64,000 nt of DNA, taken from Pseudarthrobacter equi. GTDB lineage: Bacteria > Actinomycetota > Actinomycetes > Actinomycetales > Micrococcaceae. Position numbers and translations under genes: made by a program. Each line of letters starts with the position of its first letter. The first letter of the stretch is position 1. The stretch is taken from positions 496,001 through 560,000 of the forward strand of contig NZ_LT629779.1 in assembly GCF_900105535.1 (NCBI RefSeq). The letters run 5' to 3'. The notes beneath the pieces are model-generated. The model did not search any database, was not told where the DNA came from, and saw only the letters and a list, made by a program, of their open reading frames with translations. Below, piece by piece: positions 1-7,921 of this stretch.

Positions 1-132
1 GAGATGAACATCGAGAGGATGGGGACCATCATCGACAAGGCCCGCGAGATGGTTCGGGACTATCCGGATCTCCCGAGCGGCGACGCGCTGCACTCGTCGA
101 GCGTTTTGTGGTCGAAAGTCGTAGGTGTGTAG
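1..132 (+). CDS. C-terminal end of an unidentified protein (partial)
   Basis: An open frame enters from the left edge and stops at TAG 130-132, giving 43 residues ending SSVLWSKVVGV. The stop is directly followed by the GTG of the PfkB kinase, so the two genes are translationally adjacent and probably one operon. The visible part is mostly charged and helical, with no motif I can assign. By context it may be another enzyme of the sugar catabolic cluster, but that is inference. The rest lies outside the window. Confidence 0.5.
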   Translation, partial: EMNIERMGTIIDKAREMVRDYPDLPSGDALHSSSVLWSKVVGV

Positions 133-1101
133 GTGCGTCCAACCGGTATCTGTGTCGTCGGATCGCTAAACGCGGATCTCATTGCTTATCTTGGCGCAGA
201 TGAGAGCGCAGCGAGCTATGTGGCCGGGAAGCGCTTCGAAATGGCTGCAGGCGGTAAGAGCCTGAACGCCGCAATGAGCATCGCATCGCTGGATCCGACC
301 GTGACTCTTCTGGGACGTGTCGGCGCTGACGATCTGGGAAATTTCATCACGGCCGCCCTTCAGGCGCGGGGCATTTCAATCGACGGCATCATTCCCGATG
401 ACAGCATTCACACCGGCGTCGGGCATGTAAGAGTCAATCCCGAGGGCGAATACGACACGGTCGTTGTTCCGGGAGCCAACGGGAATTTCTCGCCGGCTGA
501 CATTGACGCCTACCTCGAGGACCATGCTCCGCCGGCGTTTGTAGTTCTGAATCTCGAGGTGCCTCTTCCCGCCGTACGGCACGCAGCCACCAGGTTCCGT
601 GAGCTCGGTTCTCAAGTTGTTCTGAACCTCTCTCCAGTACACGCGGAAGCGAGGACGCTCCTTCGGCTCGCGGACGTAGTGGTCATGAATCTGAGCGAAG
701 CCTGTCATGTGTTGGATGTCCCCCAAAACACAGACGTGCCGTTGCTCCTCGACGCTCTTCGAGAGGCGGGTGCCAAAACTCCCGTGCTGACACTCGGCGG
801 CGGCGGGGTTGCCGCGCTGAACGGCAACGACCTCGTGCAGGCAAAGGTCGCACCGACCCGGGTCGTCAACTCAGTTGGCGCCGGCGACAGCTTCCTGGGA
901 ACGATGGTAGTAGCGATGGCCAACGACCACCCGTTCCCTGTGTGCCTTGGGGTCGCCAACGAGGCGGGCCGGCTGGTTTGTAGCCACTCGGAATCGTTTC
1001 TGACGCCCGCCGACGTCCAGCCCCTCGAGGAGGTAGTTGGCGTTCGTTTCGCCAAAGCCCCGGCTGGATCGTCTGCAGGATCGGAAAAAGTGCCTACCTG
1101 A
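133..1101 (+). CDS. PfkB-family sugar kinase (ribokinase-like)
   Basis: A cytoplasmic ATP-dependent sugar kinase of 322 residues, the usual length for the PfkB/ribokinase family. Visible signatures are the N-terminal VVGSLNADL strand, the glycine-rich GGKSLNAA substrate region near residue 37, and the C-terminal VGAGDS anion-hole motif with catalytic Asp near residue 252. The GTG start follows the previous stop with no gap, which supports coupling. Downstream lies an RbsBAC-type importer, so the likely role is phosphorylation of an imported sugar or a pathway intermediate. Substrate cannot be told from sequence. Ribokinase, fructokinase and 2-keto-3-deoxygluconate kinase all share these motifs. 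Confidence 0.88.
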   Translation: MRPTGICVVGSLNADLIAYLGADESAASYVAGKRFEMAAGGKSLNAAMSIASLDPTVTLLGRVGADDLGNFITAALQARGISIDGIIPDDSIHTGVGHVRVNPEGEYDTVVVPGANGNFSPADIDAYLEDHAPPAFVVLNLEVPLPAVRHAATRFRELGSQVVLNLSPVHAEARTLLRLADVVVMNLSEACHVLDVPQNTDVPLLLDALREAGAKTPVLTLGGGGVAALNGNDLVQAKVAPTRVVNSVGAGDSFLGTMVVAMANDHPFPVCLGVANEAGRLVCSHSESFLTPADVQPLEEVVGVRFAKAPAGSSAGSEKVPT

Positions 1102-1212
1102 AGGGCCGGGGGAGTGGGCGTCATACCCGGCCCGGTAGCAGTTCCGCCCGCCGCTACGGGTCCCCGTGTCGGGGTACCAGTGACATTAGACATAAAGCTA
1201 ATCACCAGACTA

Positions 1213-1259
1213 TTTACAAGGCAAAATCTCTTGTGGTACAAAAGTGGAACCGATACCAC
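1213..1259 (+). promoter_or_regulatory. Promoter with LacI-type operator ahead of the ABC importer
   Basis: TTTACA (1213-1218) and TACAAA (1237-1242) form a -35/-10 pair with an 18-nt spacer. The 16-bp imperfect palindrome GTGGAACCGATACCAC at 1244-1259 starts one base after the -10, where a bound repressor would block transcription start. The same arrangement recurs at 7782-7828. It is the only regulatory structure I see in the 306-base gap between the kinase and the binding protein. Confidence 0.72.
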
Positions 1260-1407
1260 AGCAAAGCTGAGACTGAAGACTTCTCCGCCGACACCGAGCG
1301 GCTGATGAGCTCGGGCGCTGTTCCTCTCCCTGGACCTGATGCCCGGTAATAACAGCAAGAGTGCCGCGTGTTTTGCGGGCCTTCCAATGATGAAAGGAAC
1401 TATCACA

Positions 1408-2466
1408 ATGACCAGAATTCCTCGAACCGCTACACAGCTCCTCGCGGCCACGGCAGTGGTCGCGATGCTCGCGGCCTGCAGCGCCACTCCCGAAGGGCCG
1501 AGTGGTAAGTCGTCCCAATCCGCTGACTTGGTCAGCCTGGTTGATGCGTCTGGAAAGACGCCGATCAAGGACCTGAAGGCGAGCCTAGGCGATCCGAAGG
1601 GTTCGGCCGACACCAAGCTGTGCTACATCACCCGGACGCTTTCCAACGAGTTCTGGGGATTTGAGCGGGACGGCTTCGAGTCCGAGGCGAAGAAGCTGGG
1701 CGTCAAGTACCAGACGTTTGATGTGACCGATGAGTCGTCCATTACTGAGCAGCTGGACAAGGCCAAGAGCGCCTCCAACCAGGGCTGCACCGCCCTGCTT
1801 GCCTCGCCTATCTCGGCGACCGGTCTGGACACGGTCTTTACCGATGCCCTCGCAAAGGGCACTCCCGTCGTCGTTCTGAACGATGCCAAGGGCACCGTGC
1901 CGGGAAGCGTTTACGTAGGTCCTGATGCACTGACGATCGGCCAGACGGCTGCTGATTACATTGCAACCAAGCTTCCCGACGGCGGGAAGGTCGCCATGAT
2001 CGAAGGTGACCCCGGATCATCTAACGCGCTGAACCGCGGCGAGGGTTTCAAGACGGGACTGGCTAAGCACCCGAACTTGCAACTGGTTGCCTCTCAAACG
2101 GCCAAGTGGGATCAAACCAAGGCGCAGGAGATCGCCTCGGCGATGCTCACAGCAAACCCGGATATCAAGGCGTTCTACTCGCAGAACGACGGTATGGCCC
2201 TGGGCGTCTCCGCCGCCATCGCGGCCAAGAACCTCACGGGCAAAGTCCTGCTGGTTGGAACCGACGGCATTCCCCAGGCCAAGAAGGAAATCCAGGCGGG
2301 CAACATGACCGCCACGGTGAGTGAGCAGCCCGTCACCGAAGGCGCCAGCGGCGTGGATGCCGCACTGTGGCTTTTGGCCGGCAAGAAGGTACCCGGTTGG
2401 GTCGATGTTCCTGCCTTCATCATCGATTCCGCCAATGTCGGTCAGTACCCGACCGGAATGCCATAA
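1408..2466 (+). CDS. RbsB-type sugar ABC transporter substrate-binding lipoprotein
   Basis: Extracytoplasmic sugar-binding component of a CUT2-type ABC importer, 352 residues from ATG 1408. This start is preferred over the upstream ATG 1339 because it has an AAAGGAA ribosome site 8 bases away and yields a proper lipoprotein signal: positively charged start, hydrophobic core, lipobox LAAC with Cys24. The mature part begins with a CYITRTLSNEFW strand and contains the paired Rossmann-like lobes of the periplasmic-binding-protein/LacI fold, as in RbsB and XylF. ATPase and permease genes follow directly, so it is the ligand-binding part of that importer. It should be induced through the operator at 1244-1259. 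The ligand is unknown. Confidence 0.9.
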   Translation: MTRIPRTATQLLAATAVVAMLAACSATPEGPSGKSSQSADLVSLVDASGKTPIKDLKASLGDPKGSADTKLCYITRTLSNEFWGFERDGFESEAKKLGVKYQTFDVTDESSITEQLDKAKSASNQGCTALLASPISATGLDTVFTDALAKGTPVVVLNDAKGTVPGSVYVGPDALTIGQTAADYIATKLPDGGKVAMIEGDPGSSNALNRGEGFKTGLAKHPNLQLVASQTAKWDQTKAQEIASAMLTANPDIKAFYSQNDGMALGVSAAIAAKNLTGKVLLVGTDGIPQAKKEIQAGNMTATVSEQPVTEGASGVDAALWLLAGKKVPGWVDVPAFIIDSANVGQYPTGMP

Positions 2467-2480
2467 GGACGGTACGGATC

Positions 2481-3986
2481 ATGGTTGCTCCGCTGCTTGA
2501 GCTGCAGAACATCGCGAAATCATTCCCCGGTGTCCGGGCCCTGAACGACGTCAGTTTCACCTTGGAAAGGGGCGAGATCTGCACGCTGGCAGGGGAAAAC
2601 GGCGCCGGCAAGAGCACCCTGCTCGCTATCCTTGGCGGCTCTCTTGTTCCGGATCACGGCTCTGTGATCATCGATGGTGAGCCGAGGGCGCACTTCTCCC
2701 CACGGCAGGCACTCGCAGATGGGGTGAGGATTGCCCACCAGGAACCGGCCATCGTGCCACAACTATCGGTGGAGCAGAACCTCGTGCTCGGGCGGACAGC
2801 ACGCCAGCGCCGGGACGCCGGCAAGGACATCGACCAGGCACTGGCCGATGTCGCCCAGATGGGATTCCCGCTCAAGGCGAAGGCTTCGGTGCGGGGGCTG
2901 AGCCCCGCCCAACGCCACGCCCTTACCATTGCCAGGGCCCTGGCCTTTGGCGCGAAGATCGTCGCCCTCGACGAACCTACGACCAGCATGCTGGAACACA
3001 ACGTCGAAGGCGTCCTGAGCAGGGTGAGGGAAATCGCTCACACCCGTGGGGTAGGCATCATCTACGTTTCGCACAAGATGCCCGAGGTCATGAGCGTCTC
3101 CGATAAGGTCGTGGTCCTGCGTGATGGCACAGTCAATTACACAAAGCCGATTGTGGAGACCTCTGAACAGGAAATAGTACGGAACATGGTGGGCCGGGAA
3201 CTGCTGTCGTTCAAACGACAGCACCCGGTGCCACCGGGTGCTCCGGTCCTGTTTTCGGCCTCGGACGTCAGTCACCCCAGCGGTGGAGGCCCTCTGGCCC
3301 TGGACGTGCGGGCTGGGGAAGTCGTGGGGATCGCTGGCCTGGTCGGCTCAGGCCGTACCGAGTTCCTGCGTGCAATCATTCGGGCCGACAAAGGCAGCAC
3401 CGGCACGATAACCGTTGACGGCAAAAAACGCAGGATCCGGTCGCCAAGGGACAGCCGGAACGCTGGCATTGCGTTCATCCCCGAAGAACGCAAACACCAG
3501 GGCCTGGTCCTGCAGGTTCCCGCTTACTTCAATATCGCACTCACTGCGGACAGGCAGTTCAACGGTTTCGGCCCGATGATCAGCCTGCGAAAACAAATTG
3601 CCGCAGCGGAGGAAGCCGCGGCGCGAATGTCGCTCCGCCCCGCCAATGTTCGCCTCAACGCCCGTCAGTTCTCCGGCGGCAACCAACAAAAGATCGTCAT
3701 CGCCAAGTGGACCTGGCGCAACACCAGAGTATTCCTCTTCGATGAGCCCACCAAGGGCGTGGACGTCGGCGGCAAGGTCGAAATCTACGAACTTATCGAC
3801 GCCTTGGCCAAGGCCGGAAGCGCTGTGGTCGTCGTGTCGTCCGATCTGCCCGAGATCATCTCCCTCAGCGACCGGGTCAAAGTAATGCGGCAGGGTCAGT
3901 TCGTCTCCGAGCACACAGGCGATGACATTAATGAACACAGCCTCGTGGCCAACGCCATGGGCATCGCAGAAAGAACAACGACATGA
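2481..3986 (+). CDS. Sugar ABC transporter ATP-binding protein (RbsA/MglA type)
   Basis: Duplicated ABC ATPase of 501 residues that powers the CUT2 importer at the inner face of the membrane. ATG 2481 is chosen because AAGGACGG lies just upstream and it removes an unrelated N-terminal extension. The first half has a canonical Walker A (GENGAGKST, residues 39-46) and Walker B (ALDEPT) but a degenerate signature (LSPAQ). The second half has a degenerate P-loop (GLVGSGRTE), a clean signature FSGGNQQK and Walker B FLFDEPT. This asymmetric pattern is typical of RbsA/MglA/XylG. The gene sits 14 bases after the binding protein and overlaps the permease by ATGA, so the three are made together. Confidence 0.93.
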   Translation: MVAPLLELQNIAKSFPGVRALNDVSFTLERGEICTLAGENGAGKSTLLAILGGSLVPDHGSVIIDGEPRAHFSPRQALADGVRIAHQEPAIVPQLSVEQNLVLGRTARQRRDAGKDIDQALADVAQMGFPLKAKASVRGLSPAQRHALTIARALAFGAKIVALDEPTTSMLEHNVEGVLSRVREIAHTRGVGIIYVSHKMPEVMSVSDKVVVLRDGTVNYTKPIVETSEQEIVRNMVGRELLSFKRQHPVPPGAPVLFSASDVSHPSGGGPLALDVRAGEVVGIAGLVGSGRTEFLRAIIRADKGSTGTITVDGKKRRIRSPRDSRNAGIAFIPEERKHQGLVLQVPAYFNIALTADRQFNGFGPMISLRKQIAAAEEAAARMSLRPANVRLNARQFSGGNQQKIVIAKWTWRNTRVFLFDEPTKGVDVGGKVEIYELIDALAKAGSAVVVVSSDLPEIISLSDRVKVMRQGQFVSEHTGDDINEHSLVANAMGIAERTTT

Positions 3987-5056
3987 GCCAGCCCACTCTG
4001 CCCAAGGATGCCACGGGCAAAGACAGCCAGAACGCCATTGTGAAGGAACGGTCAGAGGCCTCACCCGGGAAACGTCGCACCCGGCCGACGCTAAACCTCC
4101 AGGCGCTGGGAATTTATATCGCCGCCTTGGTCATCTTCCTCATCTTCGGGCTGCTGAACCAGAACTTCCTTACCTCCGGCAACCTTCGGGACATCGCCGT
4201 CTCGGCCAGCGTCAACGCAATCATCGGCCTTGGCATCACGTTTGTCATCATCACCGGCGGTATCGATCTGTCCGTCGGCTCGATTGCGAGTTTCGTCGGA
4301 ATCGCTGCTGCCACCATGATGGTCAATGCCGGGACGTCCCCCTTCTTCGCCCTGCTTGCCGGCATAGCCCTCGGACTGGTCTGTGGCGCCCTCAACGGCC
4401 TGCTGATCACCAAACTCAAGCTGCCCCCCTTCATCGCCACCCTCGGAACGATGAGCATCTATCAGGGCTGCGCTTACGTGGTAACCAACGGAAAGCCCGT
4501 CTACAACATCCCCAAGGACTTCGTCTTCATGCTCAACAGCTACGTCGGCGGAGTCCCGGTCGCGGTCATCCTCGTCGCGGTCCTGGCCATCCTCTGCTGG
4601 CTGCTGCTCCGCCGCACCGTGTTTGGACAGAACGTCATCGCTACCGGTGGCAGCGAAGAAACGGCCTGGCTCTCCGGTGTCCGTGTCGACAGGGTAAAAA
4701 TCGCCGTTTACGCTCTCTCCGGCGTACTGGCAGGAATCGGCGGACTGGTCATCGTAGCCCGAATCAACGCGGCCCAGACTGACGCCGGCAGCCCCTACCT
4801 GCTCACGGCCATCGCCTCCGCAGTGATCGGCGGAGCCAACCTCATGGGCGGCGAGGGACGCATCGCCGGGACCCTGGTTGGAGCCCTGATCCTCGGTGCA
4901 CTCACCAACGGGCTCGTCCTCCTCAACGTCCCGAGCTTCTACGAACAGATCGTCACCGGCCTCGTCGTTGTGATCGCCGTCGCCCTCGACCAAACCAGCA
5001 AAGGCTGGCCGTTGTTCAAGAAAAAATCACTACAGAAGAAGGAAGCGACAGCCTGA
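3983..5056 (+). CDS. Sugar ABC transporter permease (RbsC type)
   Basis: Integral membrane permease of 357 residues, family BPD_transp_2. It has a 35-residue hydrophilic N-terminus rich in charged residues, followed by about eight to ten hydrophobic segments starting near LGIYIAALVIFLIF. The GIDLSVGS motif and the GGANLMGGEGRIAGTLVGA loop are characteristic of RbsC/XylH permeases. The ATG overlaps the ATPase stop codon (ATGA), which implies translational coupling. Together with the upstream binding lipoprotein and double ATPase it forms a complete importer; the next gene is a lactonase-like amidohydrolase. Confidence 0.92.
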   Translation: MSQPTLPKDATGKDSQNAIVKERSEASPGKRRTRPTLNLQALGIYIAALVIFLIFGLLNQNFLTSGNLRDIAVSASVNAIIGLGITFVIITGGIDLSVGSIASFVGIAAATMMVNAGTSPFFALLAGIALGLVCGALNGLLITKLKLPPFIATLGTMSIYQGCAYVVTNGKPVYNIPKDFVFMLNSYVGGVPVAVILVAVLAILCWLLLRRTVFGQNVIATGGSEETAWLSGVRVDRVKIAVYALSGVLAGIGGLVIVARINAAQTDAGSPYLLTAIASAVIGGANLMGGEGRIAGTLVGALILGALTNGLVLLNVPSFYEQIVTGLVVVIAVALDQTSKGWPLFKKKSLQKKEATA

Positions 5057-5239
5057 CAAAACCTCAAGAGGGGGAGGTACCCGGGAGCCTACAATCAGGC
5101 ACCGGGGTTGCACTGATGGGCGGCTGCGGAGAATTCCGTGGCCGCCTACCCCCGCTACGCCCCCGGCGCCTATGGTCCATCCCGCAAGCTGCAGGCCATA
5201 CAGCACGCCGAGGGAACGCCCGGAAATTAGGAGATCTCA

Positions 5240-6169
5240 GTGCTCGATTTTGATATCGTCGACGCCCATCACCACCTGTGTGACTACTCCCGACCATACC
5301 CATGGCTCCAAGGGCCGGCAGAACCGTTCCGCTACCACGGGGATGACCGGCCGCTCCGGCGAAACTATCTCATCGAGGATTACCTGGATGATGCCAGGGG
5401 ATTGCGCCTGGCCGGGTCCGTCCATATCGAAAACGGAGCCGCTGACGCTATCTGGGAAGCAGACTGGATCCAGGACGTCCACGACAACAGCGGCCTACCA
5501 TCCGTTCAAGTAGCCAAGGCCTCCCTGGCCGAGGCAGGAGTAATACCCCGCTTGGAACGCCTCGCGGCGATTCCATCGGTACGCGGCATCCGCGACATCC
5601 TTAACTGGCACCCGGACCCCCGATACACCCACACGTCCCGGCCGGACCTAATCACGGACACCCAATGGTTGAAAGGGTTCTCGTGTCTTTCTGCGCTGGG
5701 CCTGTCCTTCGACCTCCAGGTATTCCCCGCCCAGCTGGACCAGGCGGCCCAATTGGCCGCCAACCATCCGGACACCACGATTATCCTGGACCACGCGGGA
5801 ATGCCCATTCACCGCGACCCCGCGTCCCTACGGGATTGGAAGGCCGGAATGAAACACTTGGCAAAGCAGCCAAACGTGGTAACAAAGATTTCCGCCCTCG
5901 GAACGAATGACCACTCCTGGACGACGGCATCAATCCGACCCATCGTCCTGGACACCATCGACGTGTTCGGGCCCCACCGGACCATGTTCGGAAGCAACTT
6001 CCCGGTTGACAGCCTCTACTCCAGCTTCACGGCGCTCTATGCTGCCTTCGACGAGATAACCTCCGCCATGAGCGACGATGAACGCAGACACCTCTTCGCG
6101 GAGACGGCCAGGAAGACGTATGGCATCGGCCCCTCGGCGGCGCCACACAAGCATGAAAAGCGGCAGTAA
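5240..6169 (+). CDS. Amidohydrolase-2 family sugar lactonase (COG3618-like)
   Basis: A 309-residue TIM-barrel amidohydrolase. The GTG start at 5240 is preceded by AGGAGA. Signatures are the N-terminal metal motif DAHHH (residues 9-13), the central ILDHAGMP, the conserved KISAL strand and the late FGSNFPVD motif. These are shared by L-rhamnono-, L-fucono- and related sugar-lactone hydrolases of COG3618. The probable role is opening of a sugar lactone formed by oxidation of the imported sugar. It lies 183 bases downstream of the permease, in the same orientation and inside the same regulon. That gap holds an imperfect GC hairpin at 5119-5146 but no clear terminator. Exact substrate is unknown. 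Confidence 0.83.
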   Translation: MLDFDIVDAHHHLCDYSRPYPWLQGPAEPFRYHGDDRPLRRNYLIEDYLDDARGLRLAGSVHIENGAADAIWEADWIQDVHDNSGLPSVQVAKASLAEAGVIPRLERLAAIPSVRGIRDILNWHPDPRYTHTSRPDLITDTQWLKGFSCLSALGLSFDLQVFPAQLDQAAQLAANHPDTTIILDHAGMPIHRDPASLRDWKAGMKHLAKQPNVVTKISALGTNDHSWTTASIRPIVLDTIDVFGPHRTMFGSNFPVDSLYSSFTALYAAFDEITSAMSDDERRHLFAETARKTYGIGPSAAPHKHEKRQ

Positions 6170-6288
6170 TTTCCCGCCTCCTGCTTCAGGGCAAGAGGCT
6201 CGCAACGCCCTGGCCCCTGTTTCGGGCGGAGTGGGTTCAGTAGCTAGGCGAGGGGAGAAACGCCCGAAGTTCCCTTCCCGGCAAAGAC

Positions 6289-6304
6289 ATGGAACCGGTT
6301 ACAC
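6289..6304. promoter_or_regulatory. LacI-type operator upstream of its own repressor gene
   Basis: ATGGAACCGGTTACAC is the reverse complement, with one mismatch, of the palindrome GTGTAACCGGTTCCAC at 7813-7828, and is close to GTGGAACCGATACCAC at 1244-1259. It lies about 90 bases before the GTG of the LacI gene at 6396, consistent with autoregulation. The adjoining ACTTTGTC is also shared, on the opposite strand, with the TACAAAAGT-type context of the other sites. Confidence 0.68.
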
Positions 6305-6395
6305 TTTGTCACGTACCTCATTTTCAGGGTCAACACCTTAATTTGAAAGAATTGCCTTCAAGGGTCAGGGGTGCTGAACAGAACCAGGAGCAAGC

Positions 6396-7421
6396 GTGCA
6401 GAAGCAACCGACGATCCGGGATGTTGCCCAAGCCGCCGGCGTGTCCGTCGCCGTCGTATCCCGGGTCCTCAATCCCGGCTCAGGTCCCGTTGCGGCACTG
6501 ACGCGAAGCAAGGTCAGCGACGCAATGGAAACCCTCGGCTACCATCCCAGAACAGCCGCCAGGGAACTGAAGCACGGTCCTCCAACCACCCTCGGACTCC
6601 TGCTCGCAGACGTTTCCAATCCTTTCTTTGCCCACTTGGCCGACCTGGTAGTGCAAGAAGCCCACTCCCGCGGCATCCAGGTGCTTCTGATGACGACTCA
6701 GGAGGATGACCGGCTGGAGTCCGAACGCCTCGCGACGCTGATCGAACGCAGGGTCAGCGGCATCATTGCGACGCCGACCGGCAACAACCTTGAAATCTGG
6801 AAGAAGCTACAGGACCTGGGCACCGGTGTGGTCTTCGTCGACCGCTCAATCCCGGAAATGCCGGAAGTTGATGTCGTGAGCATCAACAACGTTGAGTCTG
6901 CCCGGTCGGCGACGGCTCTCATGGCTGCCCACGGGCACCGTCGAATTGCCATCATCTCCGGACCCGCCACCTCCACAACGGGGCGCGACCGGGTCGCCGG
7001 CTACCAGGAGGCACTGAGGGAAGCTGGTCTGGCCGAGGACCGTACGCTGATCCGGTCCGCCGCGTTCCGAGGAACTTCGGGCGGCGATGCCGTCACGGCC
7101 CTGCTCAATCTCCAAGATCGGCCCACGGCCCTCGTGGTGGCTAATACCGCTCAGGTCACCGCAGTGCTGCGCCGTCTCGCACATGCCGGAATCTCCATCC
7201 CGGACGAGCTTTCCGTCGTCGTGTTCGAGGATTCCCCGTGGACAGAACTGATGACTCCGCCGCTGACGATCATTCGGCAGCCTATCGACATGCTGGCCAG
7301 ACACTCCGTGCAACTGGCGCTCTCCAACGCCAACGGGACAACCACCGGAAAACCAACGACAGTCCGCGTCGACGCTGAGCTCGTCGAACGGTCCAGCGTC
7401 GTAGCGCCCAAGACAGCCTAG
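6396..7421 (+). CDS. LacI-family transcriptional repressor of the sugar cluster
   Basis: A 341-residue LacI/GalR-type regulator. The GTG start at 6396 has AGGAG 6 bases upstream. The N-terminal helix-turn-helix TIRDVAQAAGVSVAVVSRVL (residues 6-25) and hinge region with GYHPRTAARELK are standard, followed by a periplasmic-binding-protein-like effector domain beginning LGLLLADVSNPFF. It sits in the middle of the catabolic cluster between the lactonase and the dehydrogenase genes. Three matching palindromes, one upstream of this gene, one ahead of the importer and one ahead of the SAF-domain dehydrogenase, indicate a local repressor released by a sugar or lactone inducer. The inducer is not known. 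Confidence 0.92.
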   Translation: MQKQPTIRDVAQAAGVSVAVVSRVLNPGSGPVAALTRSKVSDAMETLGYHPRTAARELKHGPPTTLGLLLADVSNPFFAHLADLVVQEAHSRGIQVLLMTTQEDDRLESERLATLIERRVSGIIATPTGNNLEIWKKLQDLGTGVVFVDRSIPEMPEVDVVSINNVESARSATALMAAHGHRRIAIISGPATSTTGRDRVAGYQEALREAGLAEDRTLIRSAAFRGTSGGDAVTALLNLQDRPTALVVANTAQVTAVLRRLAHAGISIPDELSVVVFEDSPWTELMTPPLTIIRQPIDMLARHSVQLALSNANGTTTGKPTTVRVDAELVERSSVVAPKTA

Positions 7422-7781
7422 AAGCCTTCCCGCCGGCGGATATCCGGGAGAGGGAGCGGGAACCCGGCTCGCCTGGATGCCGGAAGCCTGAGCGGGCGGC
7501 AGGCTTGGTTGCTTCTGAGCACCCGCACTGTTTCTTGCGGCGCCGTTTCCCGGGAACAGGGAGTGACCTGAGCGTGTGCCAACCGAGTCGGAATGGCATA
7601 TGACGCCGGCAGTTTGGGTCCCTCTACCGCACGCGGCGCGTCCTGACTCCGGCCCAAAGCATCCAATCATTGGAGAGCCGATCGCCCAGGTACTGCTCCG
7701 GTTTGATGCCCTATGATATACCGCGGCTCCCACGGCATCATGGTTCCAGTCCGCCCATTTCGGATTTGAGGAGTGGTGCTG
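7422..7781. other. Intergenic stretch between LacI gene and next promoter
   Basis: About 360 bases with no convincing open frame on either strand. The minus-strand frames here are shadows. I see no clear terminator with a U-tract. The functional promoter and operator lie at its right end and are listed separately. Confidence 0.5.
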
Positions 7782-7828
7782 TTGACACGACCTAAACTCC
7801 ACTGGTACAAAAGTGTAACCGGTTCCAC
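7782..7828 (+). promoter_or_regulatory. Promoter with LacI-type operator ahead of the dehydrogenase genes
   Basis: TTGACA (7782-7787), an 18-nt spacer and TACAAA (7806-7811) form a strong sigma-70-like promoter. The palindrome GTGTAACCGGTTCCAC at 7813-7828 starts one base after the -10 box. Spacing and -10 sequence are the same as at 1213-1259, so both promoters should respond to the same repressor. The leader to ATG 7922 is about 100 bases. Confidence 0.75.
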
Positions 7829-7921
7829 TCCGGTCCCACAAACTCCAGTTCGCGACGAAGATGTTGCTCCTCCTCTCTGGGAGCCACCTTTCCGCCGCGA
7901 TACGTCAAGCAGAGGATCCCC

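Noticed and set aside
5119..5146. GC-rich hairpin after the sugar permease gene
   Set aside because: Stem has mismatches and no U-tract follows on either strand, so it cannot be called a terminator.
6304..6345. Minus-strand TTGACC/GACAAA promoter-like pair beside the LacI operator
   Set aside because: It would transcribe antisense into the lactonase gene and has no gene to serve; probably a by-product of operator symmetry.
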